From positions 3,348,001 through 3,412,000 of the forward strand of contig NZ_CP104381.1 of the NCBI RefSeq assembly GCF_030582395.1: DNA of 64,000 nucleotides. The letters are read 5' to 3'. The notes under the pieces were generated by a model. The model had not been told where the DNA came from, did no database searches, and saw only the letters and a program-made list of their open reading frames with translations. Every line of letters begins with the position of its first letter. The stretch's first letter is position 1. Below are positions 39,370 through 46,486 of the stretch, in pieces. A program made the position numbers and the translations under genes. This stretch comes from Ralstonia pickettii. Its GTDB lineage: Bacteria; Pseudomonadota; Gammaproteobacteria; Burkholderiales; Burkholderiaceae.

Positions 39370-40707
39370 ATGCGACATTTCATCGTAGTCGGTGCGGGCA
39401 TTGCGGGACTGAACGCCGCGCGGCATCTGCAGCGCGCGGGTTGCGCCGTCACAGTATTCGAGGCGGCGCGCGCGCCCGGCGGCCGCATCCTCAGCGTGCC
39501 GTTTCACGGATACACCATCGAATGTGGCGCGCAATTCGTGTCGTCGCGATATCGCCACGTGCTGCCGCTGCTGCACGAGGCGGGGTTGTCCTCACGGCTG
39601 CACAAGACTTCGGCCGTGGCGGCGCTGCAGCGAGGGCAGGACTTCCGTGCCGTGCATTCCAAACGCCCATGGACGCTTGCCACCACGGGCCAACTCACCT
39701 GGGGCGAAACATGGCAGATGCTGCGAGGCGGCTTTGCCCCAGCGCGGGAGGCGCGCGGCATTGACCCCAATCACTACGCCAGCCTGGCCGCATTCGACGA
39801 CGCCGACGCACAGGACTGGGCCACACGCGTGTTCGGCGGCGGTGCCACGCGGTACGTCTTCGAACCCATGGTGCACGGTCTGTACTTTCACCGGCTGAAA
39901 GGGACCTCGCGAGCGTTGCTGGCCGCGCTCGGCGCATTTCGCGGCGCAGACACGCTGATCGTCGAAGGCGGCTGGCAGGCGCTGCCGCGCGCGATGGCCG
40001 CGTCGCTCGATGTGCGTTACGGCGCCAACGTCGAACAGGTAGTCGAAACTCCCGATGGCGTGCGGCTGTGCGTCAACGGAGAGTGGATCAACGCCGACGG
40101 CGCGGTGCTCGCCACGCCTGCACATGCAACGCGGGCGTGGTTCCCCCGTCCGACGCTGGGCGAGGCCGCAGTCCTCGATGCGACCTACGCGCCGAGCATC
40201 CACGTGGCCCTGGGCCTCTCCCCTTCATGGTCGGCACCGGAGGTATTCGCGCAGGCGTATGGCGCGCTTTATTCGCCAGTGGAGGGCGGCCCTTTGGCGG
40301 CGCTGACGTTTCAACACGGTGCAGGGCGAGGCGACGGTCCCATCGTTTGTGCGATGTTTGGCGAGCAGGCTGCGACGCGCGCCATGCCGAAGAACGATGC
40401 CATGCTGATCCGCTTCGCCACCGAGGCAATGGCAGCGCATTTGCCGGGTCTGGAGCGCGCAGTGGTGTCGGCACACGTGCAGCGTTGGGCAGCGGCCGAG
40501 CCGCGATCGCCCGTCGGCCGTGCGCGTGCCATTGCGGCGTACCGCGCCACGCTCGGGCGTGATCGCCGGATCGTGCTGGCGGGGGATTATCTTGGCAGCC
40601 CGTGGACGGACGGCGCCGCCGAGTCCGGGCAGTGGGCCGCCAACCACCTGCTGGCGGCGCGCATCCCGCAGGCAGAGCGCGCCGCGTTGGCCCGGACGGT
40701 GGCGTAA
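39370..40707 (+). CDS. FAD-dependent amine oxidase / protoporphyrinogen oxidase-like flavoprotein
   Basis: 445 residues. HFIVVGAGIAGLNAARHLQRAGCAVTVFEAARAPGGRI is the classic FAD-binding opening with the following ED/RxGGR element; TIECGAQFVS corresponds to the GAxxFH position. The C-terminal FAD signature is RIVLAGDYLGSPWTDGAAESGQWAA. Members oxidise amines, protoporphyrinogen or carotenoid precursors; the substrate here cannot be read. The start is ATG 39370; 19 upstream codons are discarded because they overlap the divergent promoter. Probably controlled by the adjacent TetR regulator. Confidence 0.85.
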   Translation: MRHFIVVGAGIAGLNAARHLQRAGCAVTVFEAARAPGGRILSVPFHGYTIECGAQFVSSRYRHVLPLLHEAGLSSRLHKTSAVAALQRGQDFRAVHSKRPWTLATTGQLTWGETWQMLRGGFAPAREARGIDPNHYASLAAFDDADAQDWATRVFGGGATRYVFEPMVHGLYFHRLKGTSRALLAALGAFRGADTLIVEGGWQALPRAMAASLDVRYGANVEQVVETPDGVRLCVNGEWINADGAVLATPAHATRAWFPRPTLGEAAVLDATYAPSIHVALGLSPSWSAPEVFAQAYGALYSPVEGGPLAALTFQHGAGRGDGPIVCAMFGEQAATRAMPKNDAMLIRFATEAMAAHLPGLERAVVSAHVQRWAAAEPRSPVGRARAIAAYRATLGRDRRIVLAGDYLGSPWTDGAAESGQWAANHLLAARIPQAERAALARTVA

Positions 40708-40722
40708 TGCTGCGTGCTGCGC

Positions 40723-41628
40723 TTACTCGAACGGCGTGTCGTTCGGGTTCGCGTACAGCGCCTTCAACTGATCGTTCATCGGGAAGTTGAAGTTCAGGTT
40801 CTTGGGCGGCACCGGCTTTTCGAACCACTTGGCGTAGAGCGTCTTGATCTCGCCGCTCTTCATCACGCCGGTCATGGTGTCGTCCACCAGCTTCTTGAAC
40901 TGGGGATCGTCCTTGCGCAGCATGAAGCCGTAGGCTTCGAACGACTGCGGCGTGCCGGTCACGACCCAGTCGTCGGGCTTCTGCGCCAGCGTGCGTGCGC
41001 CGGCCAGCAGCACGTCATCCATCATGAACGCCGCCACGCGGCCGCTCTGCAGCGTGAGGAACGATTCACCGTAATCCTTCCCGCTGATCACGTTCATGTT
41101 CATCTTCTTCTCGTCGTTCATCTTGCGCAGGATGCGTTCCGACGTGGTGCCCGCGTTGGTGATGACCGACTTGCCCGCCAAGTCGGGGAAATCCTTCACG
41201 CCGGATTTCACGTTGGTCAGCAGGCGCGTGCCGGCGATGAAAAAGGTCGTCGAAAAAGCAGTCTGCTGCTCGCGTGATTTCAGGTGCGTGGTCACGCCGC
41301 ACTCCAGATCGACCGAGCCGTTCTGCACCAGAGACGTCCGGTTCTGGGAGGTCACGGGAATCTGCTTGATGTCGAGGTTGGGCTTGCCCGACTTCTTCTT
41401 GACGGCGTCGATCACGCGGGAGCACAGGTCGGCTGAGAAACCGACGATCTCGTTCTTGCTGTCGCGGTAAGAAAACGGAATCGACGATTCGCGCACGCCG
41501 ATCAGGATCGTGTTGCTGTCCTGAATCTTCTTGAGCGTGCCGTCGAGGGCCTCCGCGTGCGCGCCGATCGCGAACAGGCTCGTCAGCGCAAGCGGGATGG
41601 ACCGGATACACCGGGTGGTCAAACGCAT
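40723..41628 (-). CDS. GltI-like amino-acid ABC transporter substrate-binding protein, last gene of the BKACE operon
   Basis: 301-residue periplasmic binding protein with a signal peptide ending AIGAHA. SSIPFSYRDSKNEIVGFSADLC, VDLECGVTTHLKS and DDPQFKKLVDDTMTG match GltI and the two paralogs at the start of the window, but it is more distant from them than they are from each other. It follows the BKACE gene after 83 bases on the same strand. Its position suggests that it captures the amino acid which the aminotransferase and BKACE enzyme break down. No permease or ATPase gene accompanies it. Confidence 0.88.
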   Translation of the reverse strand: MRLTTRCIRSIPLALTSLFAIGAHAEALDGTLKKIQDSNTILIGVRESSIPFSYRDSKNEIVGFSADLCSRVIDAVKKKSGKPNLDIKQIPVTSQNRTSLVQNGSVDLECGVTTHLKSREQQTAFSTTFFIAGTRLLTNVKSGVKDFPDLAGKSVITNAGTTSERILRKMNDEKKMNMNVISGKDYGESFLTLQSGRVAAFMMDDVLLAGARTLAQKPDDWVVTGTPQSFEAYGFMLRKDDPQFKKLVDDTMTGVMKSGEIKTLYAKWFEKPVPPKNLNFNFPMNDQLKALYANPNDTPFE

Positions 41629-41711
41629 ACGTCCTCCAATGGTTGTGGTGCGCGGCCTGTTGTGTTGCGGCCGTCTGTGCTTTGGCTTCGTGGCGATGAA
41701 TGCGGAACGTC

Positions 41712-42548
41712 TTAACGGCCGAACCAGCTACGCAGATCTGCGGCGCTGGCCAGCGGCCGGTGCAGCGCGTCGAGATGCCGTCGCAGGTTGGTGACGAGCG
41801 CTGCGTTGTCGGGCGCTGTGCTTCCGTCGGGCAGGGCCATGTTGTTTTCGAACCCGAGGCGCGCATGGCCGCCGAGCAGCGCTGCCGTGAGCGCGCATTC
41901 GGCTTCACGCGGGCCGAACGCGCACATCGCCCAGGGGACCTTGGCGGTGAGGTCGCCACCGTCAGCCCATGCCTGCAGGAAGGGCAGCAGGTCGGTCGGA
42001 TCGGAGCGTTGACCCGCGCTGTAGCGGCCGAGCACGAAGAGCACCCAGTGCGGCGTACCGGGCAGCACGCCGCGTGTGCGCAGGTCGCGGTAGCGCACCA
42101 CATCGTCGGCGGAATACAGGATGTATTGGATGGCTGTGCGCGCCGCGGCAAGCTCACCAAAGAAGCGCGCCGCTTCCGCCTCGTGCGCGGCATCAGGTGC
42201 CAGCTCGCGCAGCGCGGCGGAAATCGCTTCCGGCTGCAGCGCGCGCACCGATGCCATCTGCTGTTCGGGCGTGTAGATACCGACGGCTTCGGTGGTGATC
42301 TGGATTACCAGCGCGTCGCCCACAGCGTGCCGCACCGCGGCGATGGCCGGCCTGTAGTCGCCAGGCTCCAGGCTGTGCGTGCCGTCTGGGCGGCGCACAT
42401 GCAGATGCAGCATCGCCGCACCGGCATCCACGCATTGACGCGCGCATGCGGCCAGTTCGTCGGGCGTGATCGGCAGTGCGGGGTGATCGGCGTGCGTCTT
42501 GCGCGCACCGTTGGGCGCAACGGCGATGGCGATGGGTTGAGTTACCAC
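41712..42548 (-). CDS. beta-keto acid cleavage enzyme (BKACE, DUF849 family)
   Basis: 278-residue TIM-barrel enzyme of the family that includes 3-keto-5-aminohexanoate cleavage enzyme (Kce): a beta-keto acid plus acetyl-CoA gives acetoacetate plus a new acyl-CoA. The zinc-binding MLHLHVRRPDGTHSL (His48, His50) is in place, as is the N-terminal IAVAPNGARKT. VPWAMCAFGPREAECALTAALLGGHARLGFENNM includes the further metal His and the C-terminal glycine-rich phosphate region. The start codon is GTG at 42546-42548 and overlaps the aminotransferase stop by seven bases, indicating coupled translation. Substrates differ between BKACE subgroups and cannot be told here. Confidence 0.9.
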   Translation of the reverse strand: MVTQPIAIAVAPNGARKTHADHPALPITPDELAACARQCVDAGAAMLHLHVRRPDGTHSLEPGDYRPAIAAVRHAVGDALVIQITTEAVGIYTPEQQMASVRALQPEAISAALRELAPDAAHEAEAARFFGELAAARTAIQYILYSADDVVRYRDLRTRGVLPGTPHWVLFVLGRYSAGQRSDPTDLLPFLQAWADGGDLTAKVPWAMCAFGPREAECALTAALLGGHARLGFENNMALPDGSTAPDNAALVTNLRRHLDALHRPLASAADLRSWFGR

Positions 42549-43897
42549 GCGGCCTCCAGCGTGGCGGCAGTGGCGGCGTCAACAGCGTCGCCCAGGCGTT
42601 CGACGATGGCGTCGATGTCTTGCGCGCTGGCGATGAACGGGGGCGCGAGCAAGATGTGGTCACCGCGCTGGCCATCGATCGTGCCACCCATCGGATACAC
42701 CATCAGCCCGCGCTGCATGGCTTCGGCCTTCACGCGTGCGTGCGTCTTGCGGGCGGGCAGCAGCGGCGTCTTGGTCGCGCGATCTGCCACCAGTTCGACG
42801 CCGACAAACAGCCCACGCCCGCGCACGTCACCCACGTGTGCGTGATCGGCAAAGCGCGCCTGCAACGCCGCACGCAATTGCTCGCCACGCGCCTGAACGT
42901 TGGCGAGCAGGTTGTCTTCTTCGATCACCCTCTGCACTTCCAGCGCCGCCGCGCATGCCGTGGCGTGGCCAATGTAGGTGTGCCCATGCTGAAAAAAGCC
43001 GCTGCCGTTCGTGATCGCATCGTAAATACGGCGATTCACCAGCGTCGCGCCGATCGGCTGATACCCGCCGCCCAGGCCCTTGGCAATGGCGACCATGTCC
43101 GGCACGACGCCATCTTCCTCACAGGCGAACAGGTAGCCGGTGCGCCCCATGCCGGACATCACCTCATCGAGCAGCAGCAGAACGCCGTGGCGATCGCACA
43201 CCGCCCGGATCTTGCGGAAGTAATCGCCGACCGGCGGCACCGCGCCGGCCGTAGCGCCCACGACGGTCTCGGCGACGAAGGCCGCGACGTTCTCCGTGCC
43301 CAGTTCGACGATCTTCGCGTCCAGTTCATCGGCCAGGCGCTGCACGTATTGCGCGTCGCTTTCGCCATCCAGGCGCTCGCGATACGCATAGCACGGCGAA
43401 ACATGGTGGGCAGGCACCAGCAGCGGCAGGAAGGGTTCCCGGCGCCACGCGTTACCACCGATCGCCAGTGCGCCCAGCGTGTTGCCGTGATAGCTCTGGC
43501 GCCGTGCGATGAAGTACTGGCGCTGCGGCTGGCCGATCTCAACGAAGTATTGGCGTGCGAGTTTCAGCGCCGCTTCAATCGCTTCCGAACCGCCGGAGAC
43601 GAAGTACACGTGGTCCAGATCGCCCGGTGCCGCAGCGGCCAAGCGTGCGGCCAGTTCCTCGGCCACGTCCGTCGTGAAGAACGACGTATGCGCATAAGCC
43701 AGCGCGCGCACCTGCTTGCAGATGGCGTCCACCACGCGCTGGTGGCCGTGGCCGAGACACGAAACCGCGGCACCGCCGCAGGCGTCCAGGTAACGCTTGC
43801 CGTCGGAGTCGATGAGGGTCATGCCCTCGCCGCCGACAGCGGTGGGCAGCGTCTTGCGCGGGTCGCGGTGGAAGACGGAGGTGGCGGACGGTGTCAT
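42542..43897 (-). CDS. class III PLP-dependent aminotransferase (omega/beta-amino acid type)
   Basis: 451 residues. Class III motifs: YLDACGGAAVSCLGHGHQRVV near the start, VYFVSGGSEAIEAALKLARQY, LLLDEVMSGMGRTGYLFACE with the PLP-contacting Asp, and VAIAKGLGGGYQPIGA with the Schiff-base lysine. These enzymes move amino groups from omega- or beta-amino acids, polyamines or similar donors to a keto acid. Starting at ATG 43895-43897, it lies 16 bases after the RpiR-type regulator and overlaps the BKACE gene. The pairing suggests transamination of a beta-amino acid to the beta-keto acid cleaved by the next enzyme; that link is inference. Confidence 0.93.
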   Translation of the reverse strand: MTPSATSVFHRDPRKTLPTAVGGEGMTLIDSDGKRYLDACGGAAVSCLGHGHQRVVDAICKQVRALAYAHTSFFTTDVAEELAARLAAAAPGDLDHVYFVSGGSEAIEAALKLARQYFVEIGQPQRQYFIARRQSYHGNTLGALAIGGNAWRREPFLPLLVPAHHVSPCYAYRERLDGESDAQYVQRLADELDAKIVELGTENVAAFVAETVVGATAGAVPPVGDYFRKIRAVCDRHGVLLLLDEVMSGMGRTGYLFACEEDGVVPDMVAIAKGLGGGYQPIGATLVNRRIYDAITNGSGFFQHGHTYIGHATACAAALEVQRVIEEDNLLANVQARGEQLRAALQARFADHAHVGDVRGRGLFVGVELVADRATKTPLLPARKTHARVKAEAMQRGLMVYPMGGTIDGQRGDHILLAPPFIASAQDIDAIVERLGDAVDAATAATLEAAW

Positions 43898-43913
43898 GGG
43901 CGGTAGGCAGCAA

Positions 43914-44843
43914 TCAAGGTTGGGTGGGCGGCACGGCGACAGCCGCGTCACTGCGGCGGGCGTTACGCACGTAGGCGGCTTGTTGCTTGAGCTGGGCGTC
44001 GCTGTTGGCCAAGTGGGCAAGCGCCGTTGGGCCGGCGTGGCGGAACCACGTCATCAGCAACGCGTCGAGCAGCGCCATCGGCGCGGCCAGCGAATGGAAG
44101 AACGACGGAATGGCGACGGGCGCAACCAACTGCTGCCATGCCAGTTCGGCGCCGGGAGCGATGGCGCTGTCGGTCACATACACGAGGCGCGCACCGCGCG
44201 CATGCGCGTACTGCATCGCCTCGATGACCTCGCGCGTGTACGGATCAAAGGTGACGGCCACGACGATGTCGCCCTCGCCGCAAAAGCGCAGCGGATCCGC
44301 CAGCGTGTTGCCGCTGCCGGCGCACAGCGTGACCTTGTCGTCGAAGAGCTGGGCGGCATAGCCCAACGCGTGCGTCAGCGCCAGGCAACTGCGCGCGCCC
44401 AGCAGATACACCCGGCGCGCCCTGCACAGCGCTGCAGCCACAATGTCCAGTGCCGCCAGGTTCGCTGGCGAGAATGCCGACTGCACATGCGAGCCGATGG
44501 CCATGCCAATGCGTTCTGCTTCCGAAGCGCCTGCGGCATCTTCACCCTGCAACGCACTGGCGCGGCCGGCAAAGCCGTCGGCCTGCTGGCGCAGGTGATT
44601 CACGCAGACGTCGCGCAGTGCGGCAAAGTCGTCGAATCCCAGCGCGCGTGCCAGGCGGGAGAACGTGGCCGGTGGTAGGTCGCAGCGGCGCGCCAGGTCC
44701 CGCATCGACAGCAGGGCGATGTCGCGCTGGTGCGTTTCCAGCAACATGGCGGCGCGCTGCAGTTGCGGAGACAAATCGCCGGCGCGGTCGCGCAGCGTTT
44801 GCAGGAGTCCATCGAACGTCACGAGGTGGCCCAGTTGATTCAA
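43914..44843 (-). CDS. MurR/RpiR-family transcriptional regulator
   Basis: 309 residues. The N-terminal HTH_6 domain (residues ~10-80) includes ALLSMRDLARRCDLPPATFSRLARALGFDDFAALRD. The C-terminal SIS domain (~130-265) has RVYLLGARSCLALTHALGYAAQLF and GDIVVAVTFDPYTREVIEAM, a fold that usually binds a phosphosugar. There is no ATG at the 5' end: the longest frame opens with TTG at 44841-44843, and GTG at 44820-44822 is an alternative; neither has a clear ribosome site. It is the first gene of the aminotransferase-BKACE-binding protein operon and probably regulates it. Confidence 0.88.
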   Translation of the reverse strand: MNQLGHLVTFDGLLQTLRDRAGDLSPQLQRAAMLLETHQRDIALLSMRDLARRCDLPPATFSRLARALGFDDFAALRDVCVNHLRQQADGFAGRASALQGEDAAGASEAERIGMAIGSHVQSAFSPANLAALDIVAAALCRARRVYLLGARSCLALTHALGYAAQLFDDKVTLCAGSGNTLADPLRFCGEGDIVVAVTFDPYTREVIEAMQYAHARGARLVYVTDSAIAPGAELAWQQLVAPVAIPSFFHSLAAPMALLDALLMTWFRHAGPTALAHLANSDAQLKQQAAYVRNARRSDAAVAVPPTQP

Positions 44844-44844
44844 C

Positions 44845-44871
44845 TGTTTCGTAAACTACGCAATTGAAACA
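44845..44871. promoter_or_regulatory. candidate operator/promoter dyad of the RpiR-BKACE operon
   Basis: TGTTTC (44845-44850) and GAAACA (44866-44871) form an interrupted inverted repeat with a 15-base spacer directly before the regulator's first codon. Position and symmetry suit autoregulation; this is a pattern match only. Confidence 0.4.
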
Positions 44872-44913
44872 AATGAGTCAAGATCGGATTAACCTCGGTG
44901 CGGTGGCGAACGC

Positions 44914-44944
44914 AAAAACGGCCGCATCTCAGGAATGCGGCCGT
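44914..44944 (-). terminator. second of two tandem minus-strand terminators
   Basis: ACGGCCGCAT and ATGCGGCCGT (about 44918-44927 and 44935-44944) form a 10-bp stem with a seven-base loop, followed on the minus strand by TTTT from the A run at 44914-44918. Confidence 0.82.
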
Positions 44945-44954
44945 CTCAGGCAAA

Positions 44955-44984
44955 CAAAAAACGGAGGCCGAAGCCTCCGTTTTG
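44955..44984 (-). terminator. terminator of the small membrane protein gene
   Basis: ACGGAGGC (44961-44968) pairs with GCCTCCGT (44973-44980), and the minus strand continues into TTTTTT (A run 44955-44960). It lies 18 bases after the gene's stop. Confidence 0.88.
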
Positions 44985-45001
44985 GGTGTGATGCGTGCGA
45001 C

Positions 45002-45307
45002 TCAGGTCGCCGGCGCGTCGAGCTGCTCCATGCGCAATTGGAAGAAACCGGCACCGATCAGGCCGAGCAGGCTCAGCCCCATGCACGTGCAGGCCAGAAT
45101 CATCACCGCGCCTATCGACGAGACGCCGCTCATGAGCGGCGTGTGCGTCAAGGCAGACAGATTGCCGCCCACCCACATGGCCGCGACCAAGGCCATCAAA
45201 CACGTCAGCGCCGCGGCATTGCGCAACCACGTCAACCGCGTCTTGCGGCTGATGCCGTCGAAAGCGTGGAAATGAAAGTGGTGGTGACCGGTGCCAACGA
45301 GTGCCAT
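45002..45307 (-). CDS. small two-helix membrane protein with a His-rich N-terminus
   Basis: 101 residues from the ATG complement at 45305-45307, which has a strong AAGGAG ribosome site. The first ~20 residues contain GTGHHHFHFHAF, a potential metal-binding patch. They are followed by a basic segment and two membrane helices (AAALTCLMALVAAMWVGG and GAVMILACTCMGLSLLGLIGAGF). No family recognised. It is monocistronic: tRNA-Phe lies upstream and a double terminator downstream. Confidence 0.72.
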   Translation of the reverse strand: MALVGTGHHHFHFHAFDGISRKTRLTWLRNAAALTCLMALVAAMWVGGNLSALTHTPLMSGVSSIGAVMILACTCMGLSLLGLIGAGFFQLRMEQLDAPAT

Positions 45308-45522
45308 GGAGAATCTCCTTGTGCTTGCCGCTTGATAGCGTTGAGTCACTATACCGAGACCTGCGACAGTTTGGCGCAGTTTGCGCCGCTAGGTATACCC
45401 TAAGCTGCGCTGCGTCAAGAGGCTCGGGTACATTTTTTGTGCGTGCGACACTGCGCCGCAGATCCGCGGCTGGCGCGGCAAATGGGAGATGACCGGGACG
45501 CGCGAATGGCGCCGCAGAAATG

Positions 45523-45551
45523 AAAAAAGACCTCGCGAGGAGGTCTTTTTT
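45523..45551 (-). terminator. terminator downstream of tRNA-Phe
   Basis: GACCTC (45529-45534) and GAGGTC (45540-45545) with flanking A and T runs give a near-symmetric hairpin AAAAAAGACCTC...GAGGTCTTTTTT that can stop transcription in either direction; it lies just after the tRNA on the minus strand. Confidence 0.85.
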
Positions 45552-45593
45552 GTTGCCCTGCAAAATCAATTGATCTTGAAGGACGAAGAATTT

Positions 45594-45669
45594 TGGTGGC
45601 CTGGGGCGGAATCGAACCACCGACACGCGGATTTTCAATCCGCTGCTCTACCAACTGAGCTACCGGGCC
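45594..45669 (-). tRNA. tRNA-Phe (anticodon GAA), CCA encoded
   Basis: 76 nucleotides on the minus strand. Arms: acceptor GGCCCGG, D arm GCTC...GAGC, anticodon stem GCGGA/TCCGC with loop TTGAAAA (anticodon GAA), T arm GGTGG-TTCGATT-CCGCC, discriminator A73 and encoded CCA. All arms fold except one acceptor position: C5 faces A68, because the 3' strand reads CCAGGCC where CCGGGCC would pair fully. Confidence 0.97.
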
Positions 45670-45736
45670 AAGCAAAGAAAGGCAAGTATGACAGGGTGCG
45701 CGCCCAGTCGTCAAGTACCTCCGCGCACTTTGATGA

Positions 45737-46450
45737 TCAGCCCGCCGGCTCGCCCTTGTTGCGCGAGAGTTCGACGCCCAGTTGCTTGAGCTTGCGGTAC
45801 AGGTGAGTCCGTTCCAGGCCGGTCTTTTCTGCCACGCGCGTCATGCTGCCGCCCTCGCGCTGCAGGTGGTATTCGAAGTACGCGCGCTCGAACAGGTCGC
45901 GCGCTTCGCGCAGCGGCATGTCGAACGAGAATTGCATGCCCCCGCCTTCTGCGGGTCGGGTCGGTACGCCATTGATATCCGTCCGATCGGGCCCGGCGGC
46001 TGCACCTGCCGCTGCGGCGTTGGACGCGGCCCCTGCGAGTCCGGCCGACGGGGCGGCTGCCGGTGCGGCGGAGCGCGGCTTTTCCTTGCTGCGCGACAGC
46101 CCCTGCTCCACCGCGGTCAGCAGTTTCTGCAGCGCGATGGGCTTCTCCAGGAAATTCAGCGCGCCGATCTTGGTCGCCTCGACAGCGGTGTCGATGGTGG
46201 CGTGGCCCGACATCATGATGACGGGCATGGTCAGCAGACCTTGCGACGCCCATTCCTTGAGCAGCGTCACGCCGTCGGTATCCGGCATCCAGATATCGAG
46301 CAGGACGAGGTCGGGCGTTGCGTTCGCGCGGTATTCGCGCGCGCGCTGCGCGTTCTCGGCGACTTCAACAACGTGCCCTTCGTCTCCGAGGATTTCGGAG
46401 AGCAACTCCCGGATACCCATTTCGTCGTCGACAACGAGGATGGTGGCCAT
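45737..46450 (-). CDS. NtrX-like response regulator lacking the AAA+ domain (REC-Fis)
   Basis: 237 residues. The receiver domain (1-120) starts ATILVVDDEMGIRELL, with the phosphoacceptor Asp in DLVLLDIWMPDTDG, the Thr/Ser and Lys positions in VIMMSGHATIDTAVEATKIGALNFLEKPI. An Ala/Pro-rich linker (~130-165) leads to a Fis-type helix-turn-helix at the end (GGSMTRVAEKTGLERTHLYRKLKQLGVEL). Classical NtrX has a sigma-54 AAA+ ATPase in between; none is present here, so activation through sigma-54 is not expected. It lies downstream of its sensor kinase with 36 bases between. Confidence 0.92.
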   Translation of the reverse strand: MATILVVDDEMGIRELLSEILGDEGHVVEVAENAQRAREYRANATPDLVLLDIWMPDTDGVTLLKEWASQGLLTMPVIMMSGHATIDTAVEATKIGALNFLEKPIALQKLLTAVEQGLSRSKEKPRSAAPAAAPSAGLAGAASNAAAAGAAAGPDRTDINGVPTRPAEGGGMQFSFDMPLREARDLFERAYFEYHLQREGGSMTRVAEKTGLERTHLYRKLKQLGVELSRNKGEPAG

Positions 46451-46486
46451 GCTTTTCCTCTATGTGCGGCGGGATTGCCGTCCGCG

